Below, piece after piece: positions 1 through 9,345 of a stretch of 64,000 nucleotides of DNA. The stretch is from positions 124,001 to 188,000 of the forward strand of contig JADKJX010000001.1 in assembly GCA_016720775.1 (NCBI GenBank), in the 5' to 3' direction. This DNA comes from Chitinophagaceae bacterium. GTDB lineage: Bacteria; Bacteroidota; Bacteroidia; Chitinophagales; Chitinophagaceae. Positions within the stretch are counted from its first letter, which is position 1. Each line of letters opens with the position of its first letter. The notes under the pieces are model-generated. The model searched no databases, had not been told where the DNA came from, and was given only the letters and a program-made list of their open reading frames with translations. The translations under genes were made by a program, and so were the position numbers.

Positions 1-620
1 TCGGGATGCCGGGTTGGCACCACGCATCTTGCCCGTGGGCTAAGACCCAGCAAGGTTACTTTTCCTACTGTAAATTCAATCGCTGTTCCTTCTTCAAGAA
101 AAAGCCTGTCTTCCCAGAATGCGGGCACACTGCTGATCTCTATCGTTGTCCTGAATCGTTTTCTTGCTTCTTCCATATCCATATCATTGAACCAGGCCGA
201 AACATTCTCAAGACTTTCGGTGGAGAGTACTGTTACCCCGGCAATATCCGGAATGTCCATAAAACGTCCTTCTGAATTTTTTAAAAGTGAAACGGGCATT
301 TTAAAAAACCCGGAAAGATATTTGTTGATGCTGGCTATTTCTTTCTGCAGATGAAAGGTATTCCATGTTGTTTCCGATTCGTGCCGAAAAGAGATCATCT
401 CGTTTTCAAGATCAACCCCTGATCGAAGAGAATGCACCCCGGCATTTGATTTTCCGTTTACAAAATCACCGTCAGCATCAACAATGGCATATTCCCGGTC
501 GTGCAACAAACAACCCCCGTTTCCTACCTGCGCTTTTTGCAAAGAGATCCCATCCAGTGATTTAACCGGGTAAATAGTGATCCTGCTGACGGCAGGTTTT
601 ATTTCTATTTTTTGCGGCAT
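1..620 (-). CDS. MOSC domain-containing protein (partial)
   Basis: Minus-strand reading frame open from the ATG at 618-620 to the window edge, so the C-terminus is missing; 206 codons are present. The N-terminus reads ITIYPVKSLDGISL, the typical opening of MOSC_N beta-barrel domains (YcbX-like proteins), followed by LLHDREYAIVDADGDFV. Near the edge SPRARCVVPTRHP matches the MOSC core with its conserved cysteine. MOSC proteins bind sulfur or molybdenum cofactor and in YcbX-like members take part in reduction of N-hydroxylated compounds; the substrate here cannot be deduced. The gene is co-directional with the receptor gene upstream but separated from it by about 65 bases. Confidence 0.85.
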   Translation of the reverse strand, partial: MPQKIEIKPAVSRITIYPVKSLDGISLQKAQVGNGGCLLHDREYAIVDADGDFVNGKSNAGVHSLRSGVDLENEMISFRHESETTWNTFHLQKEIASINKYLSGFFKMPVSLLKNSEGRFMDIPDIAGVTVLSTESLENVSAWFNDMDMEEARKRFRTTIEISSVPAFWEDRLFLEEGTAIEFTVGKVTLLGLSPRARCVVPTRHP

Positions 621-685
621 TGTACAAAGCTAAAAAAACCACCCCGTTTTTGCAGGAAGGTTTTTATTGCGTTCAACAAGAAGGT

Positions 686-3481
686 TTAGAATGTTCTTAT
701 CACAGCCCTTGGCCCGCCATTGCCCGCTTTTTGCAAACTGTAGGTAAACCCAAGTGTAAAGTAGCGCTGCAGTGTTTTGTACTGCACGTCTTCCACATAA
801 TTGGCATTGCCATTCCGGTCCACGCCAATATTTTGATCCAGCAGATCAAATGCACTTAGTTTGATCTCTCCTTTTTTACTTTTTAATACCTGCTTGCTCA
901 CTGAGGCATTCCACAATGGCACTCTTGTATTGTAACCATTACTGCGCCCGGTGAAAACGCTGTAACTGAATTCATTGTTGATGGTAAATCCTTCAGGCAG
1001 GTTAACCGTAGCATCCATTTCATAAACCTGGCGCCAGTAATTATTATTGAGCGATGATTGTAATGAGTAGCGTACATTATTGTAGCTGACCCTGGCTCCG
1101 GCGCTTATATCCAATATCTCTTTGTAACTGTAGCTTGCATTTATTCTTGGCATTACAGAAAATACGCCCGTGTTATTTTTTTCGTCATTAATAAAATTAA
1201 CGGAGTGATTATATCCTGCATTTAAACCAAGCTCCAGTCTTGTGTTGAGTTTTTTAATACGGAAGCCCCTGTCAATATTTGCATTTACATTGTACACACC
1301 GTTTGCATTCACCGGCATACTGGTTCTTGCTCCCGATGTATTTATCTTATCGCTGCTAACAATGGCATTTTGTGTGGCGCTGTAGTTTAAAAATACAAAC
1401 AGATTTTTTTGCTGTGCCGGGCTTGCATTAAAGAACTGCAGGCTTGCATTGTGTGAATAGGATTGCTTTAAAGCCGGGTTACCCGATGTAATGTTCAGCG
1501 GATCGCTGATATCCTGCACCGGTTGCAATTGCTTCGCTGTTGGTTGCGATGTGGATGTTGAATAATCCAGCCGCAGGGTTTTCATTCTTGTAAAACTGTA
1601 ATTGAAGTTTGCAACAGGTAACAGGTTTGTAAAATGCTGTTTCACCCGAAAAGCGCTGTCTTTTAAATGGCTGTTAAGCCTTGCGTACTGCAGGTTGGCG
1701 CCGATGCCGTACCCGTATTTTTTCTGCTGCGTACGGATGCTGATACCGCCGCCCATATAATCATATTGGTTCTCAAATGCATTACTCAGCTTCGTGTTCA
1801 TATTATCATGCTTGCCGCTCGTTTTGTTGTAATCATATGTTTTCCGGTCAAGGTCTCCCAGGCTGGTATTGAAAAAGCCCCTGAACTCAAGCAACGAACG
1901 TTTGCCCAGCGGTTCTGTGTAACTGGCGTTCGCCCCATAGCTTTGAGTAAGGCTGTTTAACCGGGTGATCTGGTCAAGTGTATCCCGCTGGTTGATGGTG
2001 CCGTTGCTGAAAAAATTATTAATGGCATTTTGTGTGCCCCGGCCCCTGCTGTCGTTATATTGCATGGAACCTGTCAGAGAAAATGTTCTTCCTTTCTTTT
2101 TAAATTTATGCCTGTATAACAATTCCTGGTTGGTTACGTAACCCTCGGTTGAATTGCTGGTATTTGAAAAACCGTTGTTGAGCGTTTTATCATTGGGTAC
2201 AAAAGATTCGTATTCATTCCGCTTCGCATTACTTCCCTTCTGGTAACCAAACTCCGAAGTGAGTTTGATGGAATTAAAGGAATCAATTTTATGATCCACG
2301 CTGAAATTAAGCTGGTTGCTGCTTGTTTTGTTTTTCGTACTGCTGTTTTGCAGGTATGTGAATTCATTTCCTGGAAAAATATTCTGCCGGCTGGTATTTC
2401 TTGTATTATCCAATGAGAGGTTATTATAAAAATAACTGGCATTCACTTCAGTCTTTTTTTTCCAGGTGTCGTTGTAGTTAAGTCCGCCCGCAATGGTTTG
2501 AGTAATGCCCTGGTTGTTGTTGATACCGGCAACAGGTAACCCGAACTCATCATCGTTATCCGTGCTGATAACAATTCGTCCGCCACCACCACTCATCATC
2601 TTTCTCGACTGCCCGCTGAAGTTGAGCATATCCATGATGGAAAAACCCTGGCGGTTGGTGTTATTCGCCATGCCGATGGCAGACAGTTGCCGGTCGCCAT
2701 CGAACTTATTAATGTTGAACTGGCCATCGTACCTGTCTTTTGTTCCTGCTGCCATGCTTGCCTTTCCAAAAGCAGCATTCTTTTTATCCTTTTTCAATTT
2801 CAGATTGATGGTGGGTGTTTTATTTCCGTCATCAATGCCGGTAAATTCTGATTGATCTGATTGTTTATCGGATACCTGCACTTTATCAATGGCATCTGCA
2901 GAAAGATTGCTTGTCGCCATCTTTGGATCACCATTAAAAAAATCCCGGCCATTCACCAATACCCGGCTGATGCGTTTGCCATTCACCCGGATGGTACCAT
3001 CCTTATCCACTTCCACACCCGGCATTTTTTTCAGCATGTCTTCTACCACGGCATTGGGTTTTGTTTTAAATGCTTCGGCGTTAAACTCCAGTGTATCGCC
3101 ATTAACCACCACCGGGGGGCGCTGGGCAGTAACGGTCACTTCTTCCATGATCGACTTGTCCTTCATGAGTACTGAACCCAGGTCAACATCGCCAGATACT
3201 TCAAAATTCTTCCACCGGGGATGAAAATTTACCTGCGAAGCCGAAAGGCGGTATTTGCCTGGCCGGAGGTGGTTAAAACTGAACCGGCCTGCAGAATCTG
3301 TACGGGTAAAACCCACCAGCGAAGAGTCTTTCGCATTTACCAGCGAAACGGTGGCGTCATTCACCTGTTGTTTCTGCAGGCTGTCGGTCAGTTGACCCTT
3401 TACACTAAACCCGGTCTTTTGCGCAGATGCAATAGTGGCGGTTAAGAAGACCAGGCCTGCTAAGAAAATGAGATATTTCAT
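686..3481 (-). CDS. Outer membrane beta-barrel / TonB-dependent receptor-like protein
   Basis: 931 aa from the ATG at 3479-3481, which gives a clean signal peptide (MKYLIFLAGLVFLTATIASAQ); an upstream in-frame ATG would add 15 unlikely residues. Residues about 24-110 form a carboxypeptidase regulatory-like domain (GQLTDSLQKQQVNDATVSL), then EEVTVTAQRPPVVVNGDTLEF and a plug-like region (MPGVEVDKDGTIRVNGKRI), and then a long aromatic-rich barrel up to the C-terminus. No TonB-box experiment or substrate can be inferred. Family members are usually annotated as outer membrane beta-barrel family protein. No SusD partner lies next to it, so a role in glycan import is not supported. Confidence 0.85.
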   Translation of the reverse strand: MKYLIFLAGLVFLTATIASAQKTGFSVKGQLTDSLQKQQVNDATVSLVNAKDSSLVGFTRTDSAGRFSFNHLRPGKYRLSASQVNFHPRWKNFEVSGDVDLGSVLMKDKSIMEEVTVTAQRPPVVVNGDTLEFNAEAFKTKPNAVVEDMLKKMPGVEVDKDGTIRVNGKRISRVLVNGRDFFNGDPKMATSNLSADAIDKVQVSDKQSDQSEFTGIDDGNKTPTINLKLKKDKKNAAFGKASMAAGTKDRYDGQFNINKFDGDRQLSAIGMANNTNRQGFSIMDMLNFSGQSRKMMSGGGGRIVISTDNDDEFGLPVAGINNNQGITQTIAGGLNYNDTWKKKTEVNASYFYNNLSLDNTRNTSRQNIFPGNEFTYLQNSSTKNKTSSNQLNFSVDHKIDSFNSIKLTSEFGYQKGSNAKRNEYESFVPNDKTLNNGFSNTSNSTEGYVTNQELLYRHKFKKKGRTFSLTGSMQYNDSRGRGTQNAINNFFSNGTINQRDTLDQITRLNSLTQSYGANASYTEPLGKRSLLEFRGFFNTSLGDLDRKTYDYNKTSGKHDNMNTKLSNAFENQYDYMGGGISIRTQQKKYGYGIGANLQYARLNSHLKDSAFRVKQHFTNLLPVANFNYSFTRMKTLRLDYSTSTSQPTAKQLQPVQDISDPLNITSGNPALKQSYSHNASLQFFNASPAQQKNLFVFLNYSATQNAIVSSDKINTSGARTSMPVNANGVYNVNANIDRGFRIKKLNTRLELGLNAGYNHSVNFINDEKNNTGVFSVMPRINASYSYKEILDISAGARVSYNNVRYSLQSSLNNNYWRQVYEMDATVNLPEGFTINNEFSYSVFTGRSNGYNTRVPLWNASVSKQVLKSKKGEIKLSAFDLLDQNIGVDRNGNANYVEDVQYKTLQRYFTLGFTYSLQKAGNGGPRAVIRTF

Positions 3482-3501
3482 GGCTATACTTTTAATGAAC
3501 A

Positions 3502-3509
3502 CAAAAGTA
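3502..3509 (-). promoter_or_regulatory. Bacteroidota -7 element for the receptor gene
   Basis: Reads TACTTTTG on the minus strand, matching TAnnTTTG, 20 bases before the start codon. No TTG lies at the ideal 19-base spacing, so only the -7 box is supported. Confidence 0.45.
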
Positions 3510-3679
3510 TCGTCCACGAACTGCAAAGCCGGTTAACTAATATTGGTATAAGGTTAATTAAGGTTAACGGGGCTGCCGGTTGTTATTTATGCTAATTACC
3601 GGGTTTTTTGGGTCGAAAATGAACATATATACAATAATGATTTATGTATTTCGTTACAGAGAGTATAAAGCTTTTTTCT

Positions 3680-3841
3680 ATGAATAAAACCAAATACCCA
3701 AACCAGTCATCGCATATTCTTGTGCAGGCCATCCGTAATTTTATAGACAAGATCAGGCAGAACCCGGATGTTTATCCCATCCGATACTATAAAAAGAACC
3801 GCAAGTACAGGAAGGATTTTAACGGGCCGGCAGTAAAATAA
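3680..3841 (+). CDS. Small basic hypothetical protein (53 aa)
   Basis: Short plus-strand ORF starting MNKTKYPNQSSHIL and ending GPAVK, rich in Lys, Arg and Tyr (RYYKKNRKYRKDF), with no membrane segment or signal peptide. It stands alone in a 600-base gap between two minus-strand genes and does not overlap either. I do not recognise a family. A second short basic ORF follows at 3940; both have a middle stretch of the form (L)V..(I/F)...F.. before a basic tail, which may or may not mean they are related. Confidence 0.4.
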   Translation: MNKTKYPNQSSHILVQAIRNFIDKIRQNPDVYPIRYYKKNRKYRKDFNGPAVK

Positions 3842-3939
3842 GCAGAAAGGTTCGGAAATTACCTGCAGCAAAAATCAGCAGATTTGCGCTTGCACAATAG
3901 CCGACTTAGTTTGTACTTTTAATATTCAAAATCCAATGT

Positions 3940-4074
3940 ATGAAAAGCCATAACCCCACACATGCTGTTACATTCAATCTTGTCTTAAAATTTGTAAGCG
4001 ACGCTTTCAGAAGTTTATTTCAATCCCATAATAACCGGGACTTTAAGCGCCTGAAGGATTTTATTGCATCGTAA
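3940..4074 (+). CDS. Small hypothetical protein (44 aa)
   Basis: ATG at 3940, stop at 4072-4074; product begins MKSHNPTHAVTFNLVLKF and ends KDFIAS. It is followed within 30 bases by a good terminator hairpin with a T-rich tail in the same direction, which is the main support for its being a transcribed gene. No family recognised. Without the terminator it would be indistinguishable from a chance ORF. Confidence 0.4.
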   Translation: MKSHNPTHAVTFNLVLKFVSDAFRSLFQSHNNRDFKRLKDFIAS

Positions 4075-4099
4075 TTTAAGCCCGGCATTAAGCCTGTTG

Positions 4100-4140
4100 A
4101 TCCTGTCGAAAGAACAGTTCTTTGACAGGATTTTGTTTTT
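4100..4140 (+). terminator. Intrinsic terminator after the 44-aa ORF
   Basis: ATCCTGTCGAAAGAA pairs with TTCTTTGACAGGAT (one bulged base) across a 3-4 base loop, followed by TTTTGTTTTT. Its tail runs into the end of the convergent helicase gene. Confidence 0.6.
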
Positions 4141-7100
4141 AGCTGAATAAATACTCCACGTCCTGTTTGGAAAGCGCCTTAACAAAGCCCGCATCATCAG
4201 CAATCAATTCACTGGCTAATTTCTTTTTCCGTTCCTGCAGTTGTAATATTTTATCTTCGATCGTATCGATACAGATCATCCGGTAGGCAAAAATATTTTT
4301 TGTCTGGCCGATACGGTGTGTTCGGTCAATGGCCTGTTGCTCCACAGCCGGGTTCCACCAGGGGTCAACAATATATACATAATCAGCCGCGGTAAGATTC
4401 AATCCCACACCACCTGCTTTCAGCGAAATAAGGAATACCCTGCACTCATCCCTGTTCTGAAAATTCTGAATGGCTTTTTCCCGATCAACAGCCGAAGTGC
4501 TTCCGTCAAAATATTCAAACTCGATATTATCCTCCGTAAGTTTCTTTTTTATTAAGGCCAGCATGCCTAAGAACTGGGAGAAGATAAGCGCTTTGTGATC
4601 GCCAATGTTTTCTTCAATCTCCCTTGCCAGTTCATCCAGTTTAATGGAGTGATTGGGGTGCTTCTCTTCTTCATTCAGAATAGCCGGACTGTCACAGATC
4701 TGCCGCAGCTTCATCAGGCCCTGTAAAATGGTGAGCTGCGATTTACCGATCCCCTGCTCATCTATACTGCCCAATATTTTTTCCCTGTAGGTGTTGCGGT
4801 AAATGTCATAGATCTTCCGTTGCTCTGTCTCCATTTCACAAAACAGGATGGTCTCTGTTTTTTCCGGAAGGTCTTTGGCCACCTGTTCTTTGGTGCGGCG
4901 AAGAATGAATGGGTATAATAATTTGCGTAAGTGTTCTTTCTGATCCTGCTCACCAAACTTATCGATCGGTGTGGCAAATTCATTGCGGAAGAATTCCATA
5001 TTTCCCAGCAGGCCTGGGTTTAAAAAATTCATCTGCGCAAAAATATCGAAGGTATTATTCTGCAAAGGCGTACCGCTCATACACAACCTGTTCTTTGCAT
5101 CCAGCAAACAGGCCGCCTTGGTAACTTTTGATGCCGGGTTCTTGATGGCCTGGCTTTCATCCAGTACCACATAGTCATAGCGGACCTTCAGCAGCAATTG
5201 TATATCGCTTCGCAGCGTACCGTACGTAGTAATGATGATATTATGCTGCTGCAATTCTTCCACGCTCCGGCCCCGGGTACTTCCGTGGTGTATGTGCCAG
5301 CTTAATGAGGGCGTGAACTTCTCTACCTCGTTCTTCCAGTTATATATAAGTGTGGTGGGACAAACAACAATGGCCTTCAATGAACCATTCACATCTTTAT
5401 AATGCTCCAGCATACTCAATGCCTGGATGGTTTTACCCAACCCCATGTCATCAGCCAATATACCTCCCCAACCTACGTCGTTGAGGTAGTTAAGCCACTG
5501 GTAGCCGGATGTTTGGTAAGGACGTAATATTTTCTGCAGGTGTTCCGGAGGCAGAACTTCCGGGATGTGTTTGAACTCTTTCAGGCGTTCATATTTTTCA
5601 TCCAGCTCAAAGCTCAGTTCACTCTCGTCCCTGTTCTCATACAACTCATCAATCACACTCATGTGATATTTTGATAAGCGCAACTGGTTGCTGCGTCCGT
5701 CACCCACCTTAAATAACAGCGAATATCTTTTCAGCCACTCATCAGGAAGAATTCCCAATGTGCCGTCACCTAGTTGAACAAAGGACTGTTTATTTACAAG
5801 CGCTTTTTTTATATCATCAATGCCTACCCGTTGTGTTCCGAATTCAATTTCCACTTTTGCATCAAACCAATCCATGCCACTGCTTACATGAATATGGGTG
5901 CTGGGCCTCGCCGTATTGAAGCGGAAATTTTTCAGCGCTTCAAATCCATATACCGGTATCTTCATTTCCTTCATGGCGTCCACAAACAGAAAGAACCAGT
6001 TGTTACGCAGTACATCCACGCCCCGCAATACCAGGCTGCTTCCGTCTTCGGGCCTGGTAAACATGGAGTGAAGGTTCTCCAGTTTTTTAATGAATCTTTC
6101 TTCTGCTTCCCGGTTGCGTTCTATGATAAGTATCTTATTTCCTTCGGGAATGATGATATTGTCTTTGTCTGATGCTTTTGTTTCAAATCCTTTATACGAA
6201 AAAATAGGTTGAAACACCAGGTAATCGCCTCTTTCCTGCAGTTGCAGCCTTACTTCCGGCTCGCCGCTTTTTACCTCACTCACCAGGCTCTTGTCAAACT
6301 CTACGTGGTATTCTTTCGCCAGGGGCAGAATAACTTTCTGCATTTTCTCTGCCCAGTTCTCTTTACTAAGGTGAATATTGCCTTCTTTTAAGAATTTCTC
6401 GGCCTGCATCACATCTTCCGGTTTCTGCCACAGGTACAGTACTTCTTCGTGCAGAAAAAGAAGGCTGCTGCCGCATTCATTATCGCTGAAGGGTAACCCG
6501 TCGTTGGCCCTTTTCACCCGGCATGCAATTTCAAAATGACTGTTCTTGGCAAACACTTTAAAGAAGGGCGAAATAAAATGATCGCTTAATTCTGCATCGG
6601 CCAGGTTTGTGGTGGTGAATGTTTTTCCCTTGGGCAGGTAAAAAATAAAATGACTGCTTGCCTGTTCTTCAAATATTTTTTTCAGCTTGGGTTGCAGGTA
6701 TTCTGCTATCAGTGCTTTTGTTTCCTCCGGCAGGTCATCGCCATCGGTATGAATGATGTTTTCCCAGATACCGCTGAACGGAGAATTTCGGTCGAGGTAT
6801 TTATTTATTTCAGTGCCTTGCAGTTTACGTACCTGCTGCAGCAACTGTTTGTCTTCTTCGCTGAACAGTTCTGTATCTACAAACTTGGAGAGATCGATCT
6901 TTTCAACCTTGCCCACAAATTTTTTATTGTCCTCATCTGCATCGCCCTGTACGGTATCTACGCCAAAGTAAGGGTAGGTGTTTGCATTGAAATTAAAAAC
7001 GATGCCGAGTTTTCTTGGCGACCGTTCCACTACGGCCACTTCTTCTTTCGGGATCTCCGGAACGATGAAAGCCTCTGCCGGGCGTGGGGTTTGCGATGTG

Positions 7101-7894
7101 GCAGCCACTCTTTTTATGGAAGCGTCAAGTACCTTTAAAAAAGGCTTGCCGTCTTTATAGGTAAATTCAAATTTGCCTTCAAGATCATCATCCAGCGTGT
7201 ATCCGTAGATCTGCAGCAGTTTGTTTTTTTCTTTATCCCAGTTGCGTATGCTGTCGAAATAATTGGGGCCATAGGCATCCAGCAATTGCAGAAATAATAA
7301 AGTCTTGTGTTCGCAAAGCGGGTGTTCTGTTTCTCCACACTTACAGGAGGTATCAAAATTCCTTTCGTCATTCTTCTGAATAACCAATGGGAATATTTCG
7401 CCATCAATGACCAGTTCTGCTTCCACCCTTTCGTCGGTTGCCTTTAAAATATTTGCCCGGGTACTCCGTAAAATATTTTCTGCTTCGGTATAAATGCCCG
7501 GCGATGAAAGCAGTTTGATCATCTTCAGATCAATGTGTTTCATCTTGGCTACGGTATGCCGTTGATTATAATGAATGGAAGTATTGCCCAGCATGTTCTT
7601 ATCCACCATATCCTGCAGGCGTATCAATGCAGCGGCTTCATGGCGACAGATATCTCCCAGGTTATACGGACAGGAGCAGCGCACCGTCATTGATTTGGGA
7701 TCGGTGTACTTCTGAACATAGACTTTGTAAAACGTGTTGTAGTTATCGTCTTTTACACGAAACACAACGCCGCCCATGAGCTGGTCATGCTCCACCAATT
7801 CAACAAAACCCATGCTATGAATTTTCTTTCCACGCCGGATCACTTCATCGGAACCATTGTTGTAAACAAACTTGATAAGGTGCGGTAATGCCAA
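4139..7894 (-). CDS. SNF2-family DEAD/DEAH box helicase with SWIM zinc fingers
   Basis: 1251 aa. A SWIM-type zinc cluster (CSCPYNLGDICRHEAAAL) lies near residues 73-92 and a second CxC...CxH cluster (CKCGETEHPLCEHKTLL) near 185-205. The SNF2 ATPase occupies the C-terminal third: Walker A DDMGLGKTIQ, Walker B-like VVLDESQAIKNP, then helicase C with SLKAGGVGLNLTAAD and QAIDRTHRIGQTKN. The family remodels protein-DNA complexes or translocates on double-stranded DNA in the cytoplasm; the cellular role of bacterial SWIM/SNF2 proteins is poorly known. The start is TTG at 7894: a stop lies eight codons upstream and the first ATG is 27 residues in, which would cut off conserved-looking sequence. Confidence 0.9.
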   Translation of the reverse strand: MALPHLIKFVYNNGSDEVIRRGKKIHSMGFVELVEHDQLMGGVVFRVKDDNYNTFYKVYVQKYTDPKSMTVRCSCPYNLGDICRHEAAALIRLQDMVDKNMLGNTSIHYNQRHTVAKMKHIDLKMIKLLSSPGIYTEAENILRSTRANILKATDERVEAELVIDGEIFPLVIQKNDERNFDTSCKCGETEHPLCEHKTLLFLQLLDAYGPNYFDSIRNWDKEKNKLLQIYGYTLDDDLEGKFEFTYKDGKPFLKVLDASIKRVAATSQTPRPAEAFIVPEIPKEEVAVVERSPRKLGIVFNFNANTYPYFGVDTVQGDADEDNKKFVGKVEKIDLSKFVDTELFSEEDKQLLQQVRKLQGTEINKYLDRNSPFSGIWENIIHTDGDDLPEETKALIAEYLQPKLKKIFEEQASSHFIFYLPKGKTFTTTNLADAELSDHFISPFFKVFAKNSHFEIACRVKRANDGLPFSDNECGSSLLFLHEEVLYLWQKPEDVMQAEKFLKEGNIHLSKENWAEKMQKVILPLAKEYHVEFDKSLVSEVKSGEPEVRLQLQERGDYLVFQPIFSYKGFETKASDKDNIIIPEGNKILIIERNREAEERFIKKLENLHSMFTRPEDGSSLVLRGVDVLRNNWFFLFVDAMKEMKIPVYGFEALKNFRFNTARPSTHIHVSSGMDWFDAKVEIEFGTQRVGIDDIKKALVNKQSFVQLGDGTLGILPDEWLKRYSLLFKVGDGRSNQLRLSKYHMSVIDELYENRDESELSFELDEKYERLKEFKHIPEVLPPEHLQKILRPYQTSGYQWLNYLNDVGWGGILADDMGLGKTIQALSMLEHYKDVNGSLKAIVVCPTTLIYNWKNEVEKFTPSLSWHIHHGSTRGRSVEELQQHNIIITTYGTLRSDIQLLLKVRYDYVVLDESQAIKNPASKVTKAACLLDAKNRLCMSGTPLQNNTFDIFAQMNFLNPGLLGNMEFFRNEFATPIDKFGEQDQKEHLRKLLYPFILRRTKEQVAKDLPEKTETILFCEMETEQRKIYDIYRNTYREKILGSIDEQGIGKSQLTILQGLMKLRQICDSPAILNEEEKHPNHSIKLDELAREIEENIGDHKALIFSQFLGMLALIKKKLTEDNIEFEYFDGSTSAVDREKAIQNFQNRDECRVFLISLKAGGVGLNLTAADYVYIVDPWWNPAVEQQAIDRTHRIGQTKNIFAYRMICIDTIEDKILQLQERKKKLASELIADDAGFVKALSKQDVEYLFS

Positions 7895-7951
7895 TTTATT
7901 AATGGGGTTTAATGATCAAAATCCATTGGCCGATGCGAAAAAGCCAATTTG

Positions 7952-7959
7952 CAAAAGTA
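7952..7959 (-). promoter_or_regulatory. Bacteroidota -7 element for the helicase gene
   Basis: TACTTTTG on the minus strand, about 57 bases before the TTG start; no well-spaced TTG upstream. Confidence 0.4.
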
Positions 7960-8073
7960 AAGGAAAAAAACCGAGGGTTTTGTTTGTAAAAAGAAAGATT
8001 TGTAAAAAATAATGTTAAGGAAAAAAAATTATACTTCTGTAAAAGAAAATGTACTTTGAAGGGTTTTTGCTTT

Positions 8074-8805
8074 TTATCCTGCGATCAGCTTTCCGTCTTC
8101 ATAAACAACCGGAATGTTTGCGCCGTCTTCGGTAAGACAATAGCGGATATCTTTTTCAAGTCCAAAGCCAGTAAGGCGCTTGTAGTGTGAAGCCTCTTTT
8201 GTTTTCATGAATTTATACAGATCGGGTTTTGCTTCTTTATAGGTGGCCAATGCCATTTGCGATGAATCGCAGTTAATGGAAAAATGTTTTCCGATCCGTT
8301 TGATCACTGCCCCGGCAAATAACGTGTCTTCAATATTTACCCGGTTCTTCCAGGCGGCACAACCTAAGATCACATTTTGGTTTTGCCCCAACAGGTAATC
8401 ACACACTGCCGAAAGATTGGGAAAGGACCCTGTAATAACTCCTTTTGCATTGCGGTCGAGTGCCATGTGCAGCAACTTGGTGCCGTTGGTGGTGGTAAGT
8501 ACCAGCGTTCTTCCTTCAATGAATTCACGGGGGTATTCAAAAGGCGAATTACCGTGTTCCAGGCCTTCGGCAACTTTACCATCCCGTTCACCGGCGGTAA
8601 TGCTGTCTATCTGTTTGCCGATGCGGATGCATTCAGCCACGCTGTCGACGGGGATGATGCTTTTGGCGCCGTTATACAATGCTGTGGCAATGGTGGATGT
8701 TGCCCGCAGCACATCAATGATGACCACGATGCTTTTGTCTACATCATACAAACTTAACAGCGAAGGAGAAAGGCAGGTATATAGTTCGGGCTTGTTTTCT
8801 TGCAT
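8074..8805 (-). CDS. comB: 2-phosphosulfolactate phosphatase family protein (ComB)
   Basis: 243 aa, the usual length for the ComB family. Recognised by VVIIDVLRATSTIATAL near the N-terminus, ITAGERDGKVAEGLEHGNSPFEY and LVLTTTNGTKLL. The founding enzyme removes phosphate from 2-phospho-3-sulfolactate in coenzyme M biosynthesis; in Bacteroidota, which do not make coenzyme M, the physiological substrate is uncertain and may be part of sulfonate or sulfolipid metabolism. It follows the SRPBCC gene by 10 bases in the same direction, so cotranscription is possible although a -7-like box sits in the gap. Confidence 0.85.
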   Translation of the reverse strand: MQENKPELYTCLSPSLLSLYDVDKSIVVIIDVLRATSTIATALYNGAKSIIPVDSVAECIRIGKQIDSITAGERDGKVAEGLEHGNSPFEYPREFIEGRTLVLTTTNGTKLLHMALDRNAKGVITGSFPNLSAVCDYLLGQNQNVILGCAAWKNRVNIEDTLFAGAVIKRIGKHFSINCDSSQMALATYKEAKPDLYKFMKTKEASHYKRLTGFGLEKDIRYCLTEDGANIPVVYEDGKLIAG

Positions 8806-8810
8806 CGGTT

Positions 8811-8818
8811 CAAAGTTA
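8811..8818 (-). promoter_or_regulatory. Possible leaderless promoter box for comB
   Basis: TAACTTTG on the minus strand with only five bases before the comB ATG. Its TAA is also the stop codon of the upstream SRPBCC gene, so the match could be chance. Confidence 0.3.
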
Positions 8819-9289
8819 AATCAATATTGCTTTCCACTTTTGTGTTTCGGCATATTCCTTAATGACGGCATTTCGCTTCAGCAGGAATTTCTCTATGTAT
8901 GACCGGAGAAATAACCGGTTGAATATTTTTCCGAAAACAGCATGGGGACTTTCAAAGTTAAGCAGGTCTATCATGATGGTTCCATTATCAACCGTTTTAA
9001 AATGATGTTCGTGGTAAAAGCTTTTAAAGTCACCTTTTACCATTTCATCTGTAAAAGACAAGGGTCGTTCCATGGCCGTGATCTTAGAAGTAAAGCGCCT
9101 TGTTTTGTAAAGATGCTTCGCCTCCCAGGTAACTGTTTCGTCTTTGTTTATCAACCCGTTTATGGTACCGGCAATTGCTTTCTCGTTCGTTTGTTCGGTA
9201 GATATCTGATGCAGGTTGATGCTGCGGCTCAGGTCGAAGACCCGTTCGATGGGGGCGTTGATAAAGGAAGTTATGTGGATCTTTGGCAT
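8816..9289 (-). CDS. SRPBCC (START-like) family protein
   Basis: 157 aa. Begins MPKIHITSFINAPIERVFDLSRSINLH, the typical first strand and helix of a Bet v 1/START-like fold, with ESPHAVFGKIFNRLFLRSYIEKFLLKRN as the long C-terminal helix. Such proteins bind hydrophobic ligands in a cavity; cell-division-inhibitor-like and polyketide-cyclase-like members exist. No ligand can be deduced. Same strand as comB and separated by 10 bases. Confidence 0.8.
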   Translation of the reverse strand: MPKIHITSFINAPIERVFDLSRSINLHQISTEQTNEKAIAGTINGLINKDETVTWEAKHLYKTRRFTSKITAMERPLSFTDEMVKGDFKSFYHEHHFKTVDNGTIMIDLLNFESPHAVFGKIFNRLFLRSYIEKFLLKRNAVIKEYAETQKWKAILI

Positions 9290-9345
9290 TAATCGCTTAC
9301 TCTTTTAGTTTTAAACTCCGCCAGAATTTTCAATCGCTGACGGGT

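Noticed and set aside
686..3481. Polysaccharide utilisation locus with SusC/SusD
   Set aside because: Neither beta-barrel gene has a SusD-like neighbour, and the GH18 and GH95 genes are far away from both.
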